From Novosphingobium decolorationis (GTDB lineage: Bacteria; Pseudomonadota; Alphaproteobacteria; Sphingomonadales; Sphingomonadaceae): 64,000 bases of DNA. A model generated the notes under the pieces. It had not been told where the DNA came from. It saw only the letters and a program-made list of their open reading frames with translations, and did not search any database. Positions 17,806 through 27,116 of the stretch are shown piece after piece; position 1 is the stretch's first letter, and each line of letters begins with the position of its first letter. The position numbers and the translations under genes were made by a program. The stretch lies in contig NZ_CP054856.1 of assembly GCF_018417475.1 (NCBI RefSeq), positions 1,326,001 to 1,390,000 on the forward strand, written 5' to 3'.

Positions 17806-18297
17806 ATGAACCACTCCCCCATTCTCGTCGTCACGACCGGCGGTACGATCGACAAACACTATTTCGACGCCCTCAGCGAATACCAGATCACCGAAAGCGT
17901 GATGGGAAAGCTGCTCGAAACAGCGCGGGTCGCGCATCCGTTCCGTGTCGTGGAGCTGCTGCGCAAGGACAGCCTGGAACTCACCGAGGAAGATCGCGAC
18001 CTGATCGCCCAGACGATCGGTGCAGCTCCCGAGACGCGGATCGTGCTTACCCATGGCACCGACACCATGACCGAGACCGCGCAGGCGCTCGCCGGCATTC
18101 AGGACAAGACGATTGTCCTGTGCGGTGCCCTCACCCCGGCCAGGTTCGCTGAGAGCGATGCCGCGTTCAATCTCGGCATGGCCTTCGCCACGGCGCAGAC
18201 CGCCGCGCCCGGCGTCTGGATCACCATGAGCGGCACTGTCTTCAACGGCCTGCAAGTGCGCAAGGACCGCGAGGCGGGCAAGTTCGTCGACATCTGA
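17806..18297 (+). CDS. Single-domain asparaginase-like protein
   Basis: The 163-residue protein matches only the N-terminal domain of type I/II L-asparaginases. It has both catalytic threonine motifs, VVTTGGTIDKHYF near the N-terminus and LTHGTDTMTETA in the middle, and a LCGALTPARFAESDA segment like that following the active site in full enzymes. Full asparaginases are about 330 residues with a C-terminal domain contributing to the active site, which is absent here; a stop follows cleanly at 18295. Such short homologues occur in other proteobacteria, so this is probably not a truncation, but catalytic activity is uncertain. It follows the tetR gene by 64 bases. Confidence 0.85.
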   Translation: MNHSPILVVTTGGTIDKHYFDALSEYQITESVMGKLLETARVAHPFRVVELLRKDSLELTEEDRDLIAQTIGAAPETRIVLTHGTDTMTETAQALAGIQDKTIVLCGALTPARFAESDAAFNLGMAFATAQTAAPGVWITMSGTVFNGLQVRKDREAGKFVDI

Positions 18298-18466
18298 GCC
18301 CCTCCCCGGATCTGAGGAACCCGCATAGGCAAGTTCCACAGGTTCCGGCTTCGTGACTTCCCAACCAGTTGCCCCTTAGCCTGAGCGCTCTCCCGACACC
18401 TGCAGGTATCTGGCCTCGTGCCTGACCCGCGCGGGGAGACGAGAGAGCTTTCGCAAGGGGGCAGGC

Positions 18467-19924
18467 GTGACAACGACGATTTCCTGCGGGCACGAACTTC
18501 CGGGCGCCCTGCTCTATGCCCCCATCGGCGCTCTGATCATTGAGCGCACGGGCCTGATTTCCGGAGCCAACGTCAGTGCCGCGAATCTTCTGGGCGAGTC
18601 CGATCCCGAGCCGCTGCGCCATTCGCTGATCTATACCTGGCTCAAGGAAAGCGACGCGGAAACCCTGCGGCACATGGTCGACGTCCACTTTCAGGCCCCG
18701 GTCGAAACACGTGCGGGCTGGACCCGACGCATGACGATTCCCAGCGGCGACGGCTCCGAACGTCCGGTGGAACTGACGCTGTCCCCCTTCCCCGAGTTCC
18801 CAGAGGCCAATGCCATTGTGTTCGTGCGCAGTCTCGAACGCATCATGACCGCCGAACGGCGCTTCGCCCAGATATTCGAGAACCTCCCTGTAGGCCTCCT
18901 CGTCGTCGACAGCCGTCAACGTATCGTCAAGGCGAACCGGACGCTCGGTGCCGATTTCGGCTATTCCCGGGAAGAGTTAATCGGCCAGTCGCTGGCCATG
19001 CTGATCCCCGAACGCTATCGCGCGGCACATCGCGACCACCTCCAAGGCTATGTACAGAGCCCCAGTTCGCGGATGATGGGTGTTGGACGAGATCTCACCG
19101 GGCTGCATCGCTCAGGGCAGGAGTTCCCGATCGAGATCGCTCTCACCCGCCACGAGAACGCCAGCCAGCCGCTGTACATGGCCATCGTCACCGACATCAC
19201 GCATCGCAAGCGCTCTGAAGTCGCCATGCAGCAGACCAACGCCCAGCTGGAAGAATTCACGTATGTCGCCAGCCACGACTTGCGCTCCCCCTTGCGGGGT
19301 ATCGCCGACCTCGTCAGCTGGATTCGCGAAGACCTCGAGGGCCAGGAACTTCCCCCCGACGTGACGCGCAATTTCGAACGCGTCGCAATCCGGATCGAAC
19401 GTGCCGAACAGATGATCGACGACCTCTTGAACTACGCCCGTATCGGGGTACGCGACCCGCAGCTTGAAACTCTCCAGCCCCGTGACCTGATCGACGAAGT
19501 CCTTGCGACGAGCAACATTCCGGCAAGCTTCTCACTGGACATCGACGTGGAAGCGGGCCCGCTGAAGGCCGCCCGCGCCCCCCTGTCCGCCTCCCTGCGC
19601 AACCTGCTCAGCAATGCGGTCAAGCACCACGGCTCGCCAGTCGGACGCATCCGCGTTCAAGTCACCGAGGATGGACGCTTCACCGTCTTCACCGTTGAAG
19701 ATGACGGACAGGGAATCCCCTCTGGGAACGAAGAACGCATTTTCAAACTCTTCCACCGAGGATCGACCCGGGTGGAAGGCGACGGCGTCGGCCTTGCCTT
19801 CACCCGGCGCATGATCAACGCGAACGGCGGCATGATCAGCGTCACACCGCACGGTGAGATGGGAGGCGCCCGCTTCGATATCTACTGGCCACGCATTCTG
19901 CTTCGGGAATTCAAGGATGGTTGA
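18467..19924 (+). CDS. PAS-domain sensor histidine kinase
   Basis: The 485-residue soluble kinase starts at GTG 18467. It has two PAS-type modules: a divergent one at residues 15-120, and a clear PAS at about 135-250 (IFENLPVGLLVVDSRQRIVK, FGYSREELIGQS, GREFPIEIALTRHE-type core with SGQEFPIEIA). The kinase core follows: FTYVASHDLRSPLRGIADLV with phospho-accepting His near residue 270, NLLSNAVKHH (N box), VEDDGQGIP and GDGVGLAFTRRMI. The layout resembles phytochrome-like kinases. Its stop overlaps the next response-regulator gene by 8 bases, so the two are partners. Confidence 0.93.
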   Translation: MTTTISCGHELPGALLYAPIGALIIERTGLISGANVSAANLLGESDPEPLRHSLIYTWLKESDAETLRHMVDVHFQAPVETRAGWTRRMTIPSGDGSERPVELTLSPFPEFPEANAIVFVRSLERIMTAERRFAQIFENLPVGLLVVDSRQRIVKANRTLGADFGYSREELIGQSLAMLIPERYRAAHRDHLQGYVQSPSSRMMGVGRDLTGLHRSGQEFPIEIALTRHENASQPLYMAIVTDITHRKRSEVAMQQTNAQLEEFTYVASHDLRSPLRGIADLVSWIREDLEGQELPPDVTRNFERVAIRIERAEQMIDDLLNYARIGVRDPQLETLQPRDLIDEVLATSNIPASFSLDIDVEAGPLKAARAPLSASLRNLLSNAVKHHGSPVGRIRVQVTEDGRFTVFTVEDDGQGIPSGNEERIFKLFHRGSTRVEGDGVGLAFTRRMINANGGMISVTPHGEMGGARFDIYWPRILLREFKDG

Positions 19925-20387
19925 AACGCCACCGGACATTCAGACACCTTCGGACCTCGTCGAATGCACTGTCCTTATCGTAGATGACGACGATGTGGCG
20001 ATTGAGGGTGTGCTCCGCTCCTTCCGGAGGCACGACGTGACCTGCCCGACCCTGACGGCCGGCGACGGCCGCGAGGCCCTCGCTATCTTGCGCGGGGAGC
20101 ATCCCACCAAACACATATCGCCGCCCTACATCATCCTTCTCGACCTCAACATGCCGGACATGGACGGCTTCCAGTTCCTTCAGGCCTTGCGTAACGATCC
20201 AGCCTTGCAACGTAGCGTCGTGTTCGTCCTGAGCACGTCGGCCCGCGATCAGGACATGCGCCGTGCCTACGACGAACATGTGGCCGGCTACATGGTAAAG
20301 TCTGCCGTGGGCCCCCAGTTCGCCCGACTGGCCGATTTCATTCGCAAGTACACCGGCACCCAGAATCTCCCGCGAGACGCCTTATGA
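19917..20387 (+). CDS. Single-domain response regulator (Rcp1-like)
   Basis: A 156-residue stand-alone receiver domain starting at ATG 19917. It has the acidic cluster VLIVDDDDVAIEG, phospho-acceptor Asp in IILLDLNMPDMDG, Ser/Thr in FVLSTSARDQD and Lys in GYMVKSA. Single-domain receivers of this type (as Rcp1 with Cph1) pass phosphate from PAS or phytochrome-like kinases. It overlaps the kinase gene upstream by 8 bases and the REC-GGDEF-EAL gene downstream by 4 bases (ATGA), so all three are translated together. Confidence 0.94.
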   Translation: MVETPPDIQTPSDLVECTVLIVDDDDVAIEGVLRSFRRHDVTCPTLTAGDGREALAILRGEHPTKHISPPYIILLDLNMPDMDGFQFLQALRNDPALQRSVVFVLSTSARDQDMRRAYDEHVAGYMVKSAVGPQFARLADFIRKYTGTQNLPRDAL

Positions 20388-22198
20388 CCAAGGACATGCA
20401 CTGCTCCCCGCACGATCACCCCGGCTCCGGTGACGAGGACCTTCTGGAGGTTCTCATCGTCGATGACGACGATGTCGATCGCGAAAAGCTCTCCCGCATG
20501 CTGCATCGCACAGCCTGGAACGTGCACGTCGAAGAGGCCGCTTCGCGCTGCGAGGCGCTGGAACTGATCCGCAACCCGGATAGCCGTTTCGACATCGTGT
20601 TCCTGGATTTCGGCCTTTCCGACGGAGACGGCCGCGAGCTGCTCCCGGCCATTCGCGAAGAACTGGATCCGGACTGCCCCATCATCGCCGTCACCGGCCA
20701 TGGCAGCGCCGAGATCGCTGCGGATTCGATCAAGCAGGGCATGACCGAATTTCTCACCAAGCGCATGCTCTCGGCCGAGAATGTCGCCGCCTCGATCAAG
20801 GAGGGCATCGCCTGGCGGCAGGATCGCAAGGCCGTGCGCCAGGCCGAGGCGGAACTGACCCACAAGAGCCTGCACGACCCTCTCACCGACCTGCCCAACC
20901 GCACGCTTTTCTTCGACCGCCTGACCCAGGCCTGCGCACGGGCCCGCCGCAGCGGCGACAGTTTCGCGGTCGTGATGGTGGATCTCGACCGGTTCAAGGA
21001 AATCAACGACAGTCTCGGCCATGCCGCGGGAGACGTGGTGCTGCAGACGGTCGCGCGCCGGCTGCGCGCCCATTTGCGCGAAGTTGATACCGTCGCCCGC
21101 CTTGGCGGTGACGAATTCGCCATCATCCTGGAGTCCATCGCCACGGTGGATGCGGCCACGGCAATGGGCGAGAAGATCAATCAGTTGATCGAACAACCCG
21201 TTCTTCACGACAACCGTGTCCTCTACGTCGGAGCCTCTCTGGGCATGGCCCTGTGCCCACAGCTCAGTTTCTCGCCCACGGCCCTTCTCTCGGCCGCGGA
21301 CAGCGCCATGTACAAGGCCAAGGCTGGCGTCGAGAAAACATGCGTGGCGCGCAGCCAGGAGCTTCAGGACCCCGACGAACTCGATCACAAGGGGCTCCTT
21401 GACGAGTTGGCCGAAGCCATCGCGGCGCGCGAGATCCAATGGCACTGGCAGCCCAAGATCGACCTGCTCCACGCCCGGGTCACCGGCTTCGAGGCCTTGG
21501 TCCGCTGGGTTCCGCACGACAGTGGCGATGTCTCTCCCGAACAGCTTATCCGGGTCGTTGAACAATCCCCCCTGATCGAACCTTTCACGATCCTGTGCCT
21601 GGACACGGTGCTTGGCCAGTTTGCGACGGTCCACGAAGCCTGGCCGGACACCAGTATCTCCATCAACGTCTCCGCGCGCATGCTGGAGCGCCCCAGTTTC
21701 GTCGAGAATGTGCTGAGAAGCATTTCCATGCATCAGATCAACCCGGAGCGCGTGATCCTGGAATTGACGGAAACCGCGCTTATCGCACACCCAGCGCAAG
21801 CACGGCGTGTCGTCGAAAAACTCCACCGCGAAGGCGTGCGCCTTTCCATCGACGACTTCGGCGCCGGGTTTACATCGTTCGGTTATCTCCGGGACTTCAC
21901 GATCGATGAGATCAAGATCGATCGCTCCTTCATATCGCGCTGCACCGAGAGCTCCTTCGACCAATCGCTGATCACGTCCCTCGTGGTCCTGTGCAACAGC
22001 CTTGGCATCAGTCTTGTTGCCGAAGGGATCGAAGACGAATCCGTGCGCGCACTTCTGGTTACGCTGGGGTGCCCCTTCGGCCAGGGCTACGGCATCAGCC
22101 GTCCGCTCCCCTTCGACCACCTGCAAAGCTGGGTGGTCAAATGGAACTCCAGCCCCCATGCCCTACCCACTTACGGGCCGGAAGCTCGTCTGCAATAG
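20384..22198 (+). CDS. REC-GGDEF-EAL bifunctional c-di-GMP protein
   Basis: The 604-residue protein has three domains. Receiver: VLIVDDDDVDREKL, Asp in IVFLDFGLSDGDG, Lys in FLTKRML (residues about 20-140). GGDEF: VVMVDLDRFKEINDSLGH and RLGGDEFAIILE, with an allosteric I-site REVD exactly five residues before GGDEF. EAL: FEALVRWVP, INVSARMLE, VILELTETAL, IDDFGAGFTSF, DEIKIDRSFI and VAEGIEDESVR, so all hydrolytic residues seem present. It may both make and degrade c-di-GMP, switched by phosphorylation of the receiver. It is the output of the kinase/regulator pair just upstream, with which it overlaps by ATGA. Confidence 0.95.
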   Translation: MTKDMHCSPHDHPGSGDEDLLEVLIVDDDDVDREKLSRMLHRTAWNVHVEEAASRCEALELIRNPDSRFDIVFLDFGLSDGDGRELLPAIREELDPDCPIIAVTGHGSAEIAADSIKQGMTEFLTKRMLSAENVAASIKEGIAWRQDRKAVRQAEAELTHKSLHDPLTDLPNRTLFFDRLTQACARARRSGDSFAVVMVDLDRFKEINDSLGHAAGDVVLQTVARRLRAHLREVDTVARLGGDEFAIILESIATVDAATAMGEKINQLIEQPVLHDNRVLYVGASLGMALCPQLSFSPTALLSAADSAMYKAKAGVEKTCVARSQELQDPDELDHKGLLDELAEAIAAREIQWHWQPKIDLLHARVTGFEALVRWVPHDSGDVSPEQLIRVVEQSPLIEPFTILCLDTVLGQFATVHEAWPDTSISINVSARMLERPSFVENVLRSISMHQINPERVILELTETALIAHPAQARRVVEKLHREGVRLSIDDFGAGFTSFGYLRDFTIDEIKIDRSFISRCTESSFDQSLITSLVVLCNSLGISLVAEGIEDESVRALLVTLGCPFGQGYGISRPLPFDHLQSWVVKWNSSPHALPTYGPEARLQ

Positions 22199-22331
22199 CA
22201 ACCGCAGACCGACATCTTGAACAGTGTCCCTGCGGCAGGTGATCCAGCGTTCATCCTCGATCCGGTTCATGTGAGGTTCGCCCCGCTTCAGGCAAGGCAT
22301 GGCCAAGCATATCGAATCAAGGATACTCGAG

Positions 22332-22739
22332 ATGAAACATCCGCTTATGGGCCTCGTCCTCGCGCTTGCCGGAGCAAGCCTGCTCCCAACGGCCGCTTTC
22401 GCCGATCCCCCGCGCCATGCACCGGCCCATGGCTACCGCAACAAGCACCACCGCGACTACCGTCACGATGACCGGCGCGGCCTTTACGATGCGCGCGGAC
22501 GCTACCGTTCGCCTCGGCGTATCAGCCGCAATTCCCATGTCTGGCGCGGTCGCGATGGACGCTACTACTGCCGCCGCGACAACGGGACGACCGGGCTCAT
22601 CATCGGTGCGGGTGTCGGCGCCCTGGCCGGACACGAGTTGGCCGGTCGCGGCGACCGCACGCTGGGCACCATTCTGGGCGGCGTCCTTGGCGGCGCGCTC
22701 GGCCGCGAAATCGACAAGGGCGATATCCGCTGCCGCTGA
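22332..22739 (+). CDS. Exported protein with glycine-zipper 2TM domain
   Basis: A 135-residue protein with a signal peptide (MKHPLMGLVLALAGASLLP ending near AAFA), a His/Arg/Tyr-rich middle (HHRDYRHDD, RGRYRSPRR), and a C-terminal glycine-zipper segment (GLIIGAGVGALAGHELAG then GGVLGGALGREID) like that of the Rick_17kDa_Anti outer-membrane antigens. The segment WRGRDGRYYCRRDNGTTG before the zipper is typical of sphingomonad members. The ATG at 22332 is preferred over one at 22299 because it begins the signal peptide. Role in the envelope is unknown. Confidence 0.85.
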   Translation: MKHPLMGLVLALAGASLLPTAAFADPPRHAPAHGYRNKHHRDYRHDDRRGLYDARGRYRSPRRISRNSHVWRGRDGRYYCRRDNGTTGLIIGAGVGALAGHELAGRGDRTLGTILGGVLGGALGREIDKGDIRCR

Positions 22740-23030
22740 TCGCGTTGATTTGCCGCTGAGATTTTTACCGCGTCGCGACGGAGCTGCAAGAGTTCCGCCG
22801 CGGCGCGCATAGGGTTGGCTTTTCCGGGCCCCGGGCACCCCGGGGCCGGATCGCCCGCAACCTTTTCCTGCACCGGCCTTGCCGCTTTCCACACGCCAGC
22901 CCCCTTCCCTCGTCCGACATGTTATGCTCCTATAGGGCACGATGCGTTTCTCCTTGTGCCACATACCCTATTGGACTTCCTCGGTTAGCGTCCCGGCCAG
23001 CCCCGACAACGTGCCCTCTCGGGTCCTTCC

Positions 23031-23807
23031 GTGCGCGGACCTCGGCGCGTGAGCGGCAACACCCGGACTGTCCTGATTACAGGAGGCGCCAAGCGTATCG
23101 GAGCCCATCTCGCCCGCGCCTTCGGTTCGAAAGGGTGGCATGTCGCCATCCACTTCGGAAATTCACGTAAGGAAGCCGAAGCGCTCGCCGACGAGTTGCC
23201 ATCTGCAGAAACCGTCTCCTGCGACCTCGATGACTGGGAGGCGGGCCCCGCCATGGTCCGCGAACTCGCCGAACGTCGCGCAGATTGGCGCCTGCTCGTG
23301 AACTGCGCGGCCGTTTTCGAGTACGACGATGCAACGGGCCTCCAGCCCGACACGTTCGAGGCCGCGATGCAGGTCAATGCCGGGACGCCTACCCGCATGG
23401 CGCAAGCCTTTTTTGCCCATGCCCGCACACCGTCTGGCCGTCGCCTGATCCAGGTCACCGATCAGAAGCTGCGCAATCCCAATCCCGATTTCTTCTCCTA
23501 CACGATGAGCAAGCACGCGCTTGCGGCGACGATCCCGATGCTTTCCATGGCGCGGTCGCGGCCGCAGGACCGGGTCTACGGCCTGGCCCCTGGGGCCATC
23601 CTTGCAAGTCACGACCAGACCGAGGACGAGACCGAGATCTCGCACCGCATGAACCTGCTGCGCCGAAAGACCTCGCCCGACGACATCGTGCGTACCGCAC
23701 TCTTCCTGGCAGAAGGCCCGCTTGCCAGTGGCGAGACCGTCTATGTCGATTCCGGGCAACATCTTGTCCCCCAGCCCCGAGATGTCCTCTTTCTGGCACG
23801 AACCTGA
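23031..23807 (+). CDS. Short-chain dehydrogenase/reductase (SDR)
   Basis: The protein (258 residues from GTG 23031, or 252 from GTG 23049) has the SDR Rossmann motif TVLITGGAKRIGAHLA, the LLVNCAAVFEYDD segment corresponding to NNAG, and the active-site YTMSK with Tyr and Lys. The TGGAKRIG form and overall look are like the FolM/pteridine reductase group, which uses NADPH, and dihydromonapterin or similar substrates are possible. The substrate cannot be set from sequence. It is followed after 84 bases by cfa. About 290 bases upstream contain no supported gene. Confidence 0.88.
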   Translation: MRGPRRVSGNTRTVLITGGAKRIGAHLARAFGSKGWHVAIHFGNSRKEAEALADELPSAETVSCDLDDWEAGPAMVRELAERRADWRLLVNCAAVFEYDDATGLQPDTFEAAMQVNAGTPTRMAQAFFAHARTPSGRRLIQVTDQKLRNPNPDFFSYTMSKHALAATIPMLSMARSRPQDRVYGLAPGAILASHDQTEDETEISHRMNLLRRKTSPDDIVRTALFLAEGPLASGETVYVDSGQHLVPQPRDVLFLART

Positions 23808-23891
23808 AACAATCCCGGACTAGGCGCGCTACGCGCCTGTTGCTTTGCCCCCCACAATTCTTCTTTTTCAAACTAGTGACGACTGGATACG

Positions 23892-25133
23892 ATGGCCATT
23901 CTAGACAAGTTCCTCGAAAGTGGCGTGCGCCACGGCACCCTCGAAGTCTCGCGTCCCGATGGCTCGAAGACCCGTTTCGGTACGCCGACCGAAGGCTATC
24001 CCAACGTCCGTGTACGCTTTACCGACAAGGCCGGTGAGCGCCGCATCCTGACCGACCCGCGCATCGGCGCGGCCGAGGCCTACATGGATGGCCAGCTCGT
24101 TCTTGAAGAGGGCGACATCATGGAGCTCGTCCAGCTGCTGCGCCAGAACGCACCGTGGGATCGCGGCGGCGAGGTCAAGGAGAAGACCGCGCTCAAGCTT
24201 GCCACGGACAAGGCCGTCACCCTCATCGACGGCATCAACCGGGCCACCAGCGCCAAGAAGAACATTGCCCATCACTACGACATCGGCAATGAACTCTACA
24301 AACTCTTCCTTGATCTCGAGCACATGCAGTATTCGTGCGCCTACTGGCCCGAGGACGGCATGACGCTGGAACAGGCGCAGACGGCCAAGCTGGCCCACAT
24401 CGCAGCCAAGCTGGCGATCGAGCCGGGCCAGCGCGTGCTCGACATCGGCTGCGGCTGGGGCGGCATGGCGATCTATCTTGCCAAGCACTACGACGTGAAG
24501 GTCCACGGCATCACGCTCAGCGAAGAGCAGATCGAACTCGCCAAGGTCCGCGCCGAAGAAGCCGGCGTCAGCAACAAGGTCACCTTCGAGCTCGTCGACT
24601 ACCGCGCTATGCCCAAGCGCGGCGACAAGTTCGATCGCATCGTTTCGGTCGGGATGTTCGAGCACGTCGGCCAGGCCCAGTTCAAGCAGTTCTTCAAGTC
24701 CACCGCCGAACTCCTCACCGACGAGGGCGTGATGCTGCTCCACACCATCGGACGCATGGGTGGGCCGGGCACCACCGACGCCTTCACCCGCAAGTACATC
24801 TTCCCCGGCGGCTACATTCCGGCGCTGAGCGAGACGGTCGCCGCCAGCGAGAAGTTCCGCCTCATCGCCTCCGACGTCGAGAACCTGCGCCTGCACTACG
24901 CCTTCACCCTGCGTGAGTGGTACAAGCGCTGCGTTGCGAACAAGGAGGCCATCATCGCTCTGATGGATGAGCGCTTCTACCGCATGTGGATTTTCTACCT
25001 GGCCGGGGCCACCGCCGCGTTCGAGAGCGGATCGATGTGCAACTACCAGATCCAGTACACCCGCCTTCGCCGTACGCTGCCGCTGACCCGCGACTACATG
25101 AGCGCCGCCGAAAGCGCGCTGCGTCGCCGCTGA
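23892..25133 (+). CDS. cfa: Cyclopropane-fatty-acyl-phospholipid synthase
   Basis: The enzyme transfers a methylene from SAM to double bonds of unsaturated phospholipid acyl chains, altering the membrane in stress or stationary phase. The 413-residue protein has the N-terminal lipid-binding domain, the KKNIAHHYDIGNELYKLFLD segment, the SAM motif VLDIGCGWGGMAIYLA, then ITLSEEQIELAKVRAEEAG, FDRIVSVGMFEHVG and FPGGYIPALSE, all standard for CFA synthases. Downstream is a strong hairpin and then argG. Confidence 0.96.
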   Translation: MAILDKFLESGVRHGTLEVSRPDGSKTRFGTPTEGYPNVRVRFTDKAGERRILTDPRIGAAEAYMDGQLVLEEGDIMELVQLLRQNAPWDRGGEVKEKTALKLATDKAVTLIDGINRATSAKKNIAHHYDIGNELYKLFLDLEHMQYSCAYWPEDGMTLEQAQTAKLAHIAAKLAIEPGQRVLDIGCGWGGMAIYLAKHYDVKVHGITLSEEQIELAKVRAEEAGVSNKVTFELVDYRAMPKRGDKFDRIVSVGMFEHVGQAQFKQFFKSTAELLTDEGVMLLHTIGRMGGPGTTDAFTRKYIFPGGYIPALSETVAASEKFRLIASDVENLRLHYAFTLREWYKRCVANKEAIIALMDERFYRMWIFYLAGATAAFESGSMCNYQIQYTRLRRTLPLTRDYMSAAESALRRR

Positions 25134-25152
25134 GCGGGCAAAGCCGTCCCTG

Positions 25153-25187
25153 CGGTGAGCTGCGCAACACCATTGCGCAGCTCACCG
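25153..25187 (+). terminator. Perfect 15-bp hairpin downstream of cfa
   Basis: CGGTGAGCTGCGCAA (25153-25167) pairs perfectly with TTGCGCAGCTCACCG (25173-25187) around a 5-base loop, 20 bases after the cfa stop. There is only TTGCAC rather than a long T-run after it, so it may act as a terminator or as an RNA-stabilising 3' end. Confidence 0.7.
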
Positions 25188-25260
25188 TTGCACACTTCGG
25201 CGGGTGCTGTTAGGCGCGCGTCCCGAAGAAGCGCATTTTCTCGCGGAGAACACGGCACCC

Positions 25261-26475
25261 ATGTCCGACATCAAGAAGGTCGTTCTCGCCTATTCGGGCG
25301 GTCTCGACACCAGCGTCATCCTGAAGTGGCTTCAGGTCACCTACAACTGCGAAGTCGTGACCTTCACGGCCGACCTTGGCCAGGGCGAGGAGCTCGAGCC
25401 CGCACGCGCCAAGGCCAAGCTGATGGGCCTGCCCGATGAGAACATCTACATCGACGACCTGCGCGAGGAATTCGTGCGCGACTTCGTCTTCCCGATGTTC
25501 CGCGCCAACGCCCGCTACGAGGGTGACTACCTGCTGGGCACCTCGATCGCCCGCCCGCTGATTTCCAAGCGCCTCATCGAGATCGCCAAGGAAACCGGTG
25601 CCGACGCCATCGCCCACGGCGCGACCGGCAAGGGCAACGACCAGGTCCGCTTCGAGCTGTCGGCCTACGCGCTCGATCCCGCGATCAAGGTCATCGCCCC
25701 CTGGCGCGAGTGGGACCTCAACAGCCGCACCGCGCTCATCGCCTGGGCCGAGCAGCACCAGATCCCGGTTCCCAAGGACAAGCGCGGCGAGAGCCCGTTC
25801 TCGACCGACGCGAACCTCCTGCACACGTCCTCGGAAGGCAAGGTCCTCGAGGACCCCTGGGAAGAGACCCCCGACTACGTCTACTCGCGCACGGTGAACC
25901 CCGAGGATGCGCCCGACGCGCCGGAATACATCACCATCGACTTCGCCAAGGGTGACGGCGTCGCGCTCAACGGCGACGCCATGTCGCCCGCCACGCTGCT
26001 GACCGCGCTCAACGAGCTTGGCCGCAAGCACGGCATCGGCCGCCTCGACCTCGTCGAGAACCGCTTTGTCGGCATGAAGTCGCGCGGCATGTACGAGACC
26101 CCGGGTGGCACGATCTACGCCGCGGCCCATCGCGGCATCGAGCAGATCACGCTCGACCGCGGCGCCGCCCACCTCAAGGACGAGCTCATGCCCAAGTACG
26201 CCGAGCTCATCTACAACGGCTTCTGGTTCTGCCCCGAGCGCGAGATGCTCCAGGCCGCCATCGACCACAGCCAGGAAAAGGTCGACGGCACCGTCCGCCT
26301 CAAGCTCTACAAGGGCTCGGTTTCGGTCGTCGGGCGCAAGTCGGCGAACTCGCTCTACTCCGAACGCCACGTCACCTTCGAGGACGATGCGGGCGCCTAC
26401 GACCAGAAGGACGCCGCCGGCTTCATCAAGCTCAACGCGCTCCGTCTGCGACTCCTGGCCCAGCGCGACCGGTAA
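25261..26475 (+). CDS. argG: Argininosuccinate synthase
   Basis: Joins citrulline and aspartate with ATP in arginine biosynthesis. The 404-residue protein starts at ATG 25261 ([20 protein letters not shown]) with the PP-loop SGGLDTS, and has [45 protein letters not shown] and [12 protein letters not shown] in the order seen in class I ArgG enzymes. An open frame upstream to 25204 has no support. Unlinked to other arginine genes here. It is followed by a classic intrinsic terminator. Confidence 0.98.
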   Translation: MSDIKKVVLAYSGGLDTSVILKWLQVTYNCEVVTFTADLGQGEELEPARAKAKLMGLPDENIYIDDLREEFVRDFVFPMFRANARYEGDYLLGTSIARPLISKRLIEIAKETGADAIAHGATGKGNDQVRFELSAYALDPAIKVIAPWREWDLNSRTALIAWAEQHQIPVPKDKRGESPFSTDANLLHTSSEGKVLEDPWEETPDYVYSRTVNPEDAPDAPEYITIDFAKGDGVALNGDAMSPATLLTALNELGRKHGIGRLDLVENRFVGMKSRGMYETPGGTIYAAAHRGIEQITLDRGAAHLKDELMPKYAELIYNGFWFCPEREMLQAAIDHSQEKVDGTVRLKLYKGSVSVVGRKSANSLYSERHVTFEDDAGAYDQKDAAGFIKLNALRLRLLAQRDR

Positions 26476-26505
26476 TCGTTCGTCGCAATCCAGCCAAGAT
26501 TCAGG

Positions 26506-26541
26506 GCGGCCCGTTGCCATCGCGCGACGGGCCGCTTTTTA
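26506..26541 (+). terminator. Rho-independent terminator after argG
   Basis: GCGGCCCGT (26506-26514) pairs with ACGGGCCGC (26527-26535) around a 12-base loop and is followed at once by TTTTTAT. It lies 30 bases after the argG stop. Confidence 0.9.
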
Positions 26542-26609
26542 TGGAGTCCCATCCTTGACGCTTCGCGGGTAAAAGCCCTTCCATCGTCAACGGCCCAGCG
26601 GGGTAGGTT

Positions 26610-27116
26610 TTGCAAGTTTCACGCTTCGGATTGCTGGCAGGTATTGCCGCCTCGGTCACGCTCCCGCTCGCCGGGCCCGTCCACGCCGATGCCGGGGCTG
26701 CCCCCATCGAAGCTGTTGCGGCCGTCGCCGCAGTTGAGCCCGCACCCGCCATGATCGCGCAGCCTGTCGTGCAGGCGCTCCCGGCCGCGCCGGAAGTCAT
26801 GGAAGACGCCTTCGAAACGATCGGCTCGGGCGTTGCCAGCTACTACGGCGTGAAGTTCGCCGGTCGCCGCACCGCCAGCGGCGCCATCTTCGATCCCGAG
26901 GAACTGACCGCCGCGCACCCCAGCCTGCCCTTCGGCACGCAGGTCCAGGTCACCAATCCGAGCAACGGCGAAAGCGTCGTCGTCACCATCACGGATCGCG
27001 GGCCCTACCACGGCAACCGCATCATCGATCTGTCGAAAGCCGCCGCACGCGAAATCGGCATCATGCGCCGTGGCTCGGGAACGGTCGAACTCGCCGTCCT
27101 CGCTCAGGAAAGCTGA
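26610..27116 (+). CDS. rlpA: RlpA-like septal ring / double-psi beta-barrel protein
   Basis: The 168-residue protein has a signal peptide (MQVSRFGLLAGIAASVTLPL, ending near VHADA), an Ala/Val/Pro-rich linker, and a C-terminal RlpA domain: GVASYYGVKFAGRRTASGAI, then AAHPSLPFGTQVQVTN, VVVTITDRGPYHGNRIIDLS and AAAREIGI. RlpA proteins are periplasmic lytic transglycosylases or cell-wall binders acting at the septum on denuded glycans. Unlike E. coli RlpA there is no lipobox and no SPOR domain. The start codon is TTG 26610. An antisense open frame belonging to the HTH gene crosses this gene, but codon pattern and family match favour rlpA as the real coding strand. Confidence 0.92.
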   Translation: MQVSRFGLLAGIAASVTLPLAGPVHADAGAAPIEAVAAVAAVEPAPAMIAQPVVQALPAAPEVMEDAFETIGSGVASYYGVKFAGRRTASGAIFDPEELTAAHPSLPFGTQVQVTNPSNGESVVVTITDRGPYHGNRIIDLSKAAAREIGIMRRGSGTVELAVLAQES

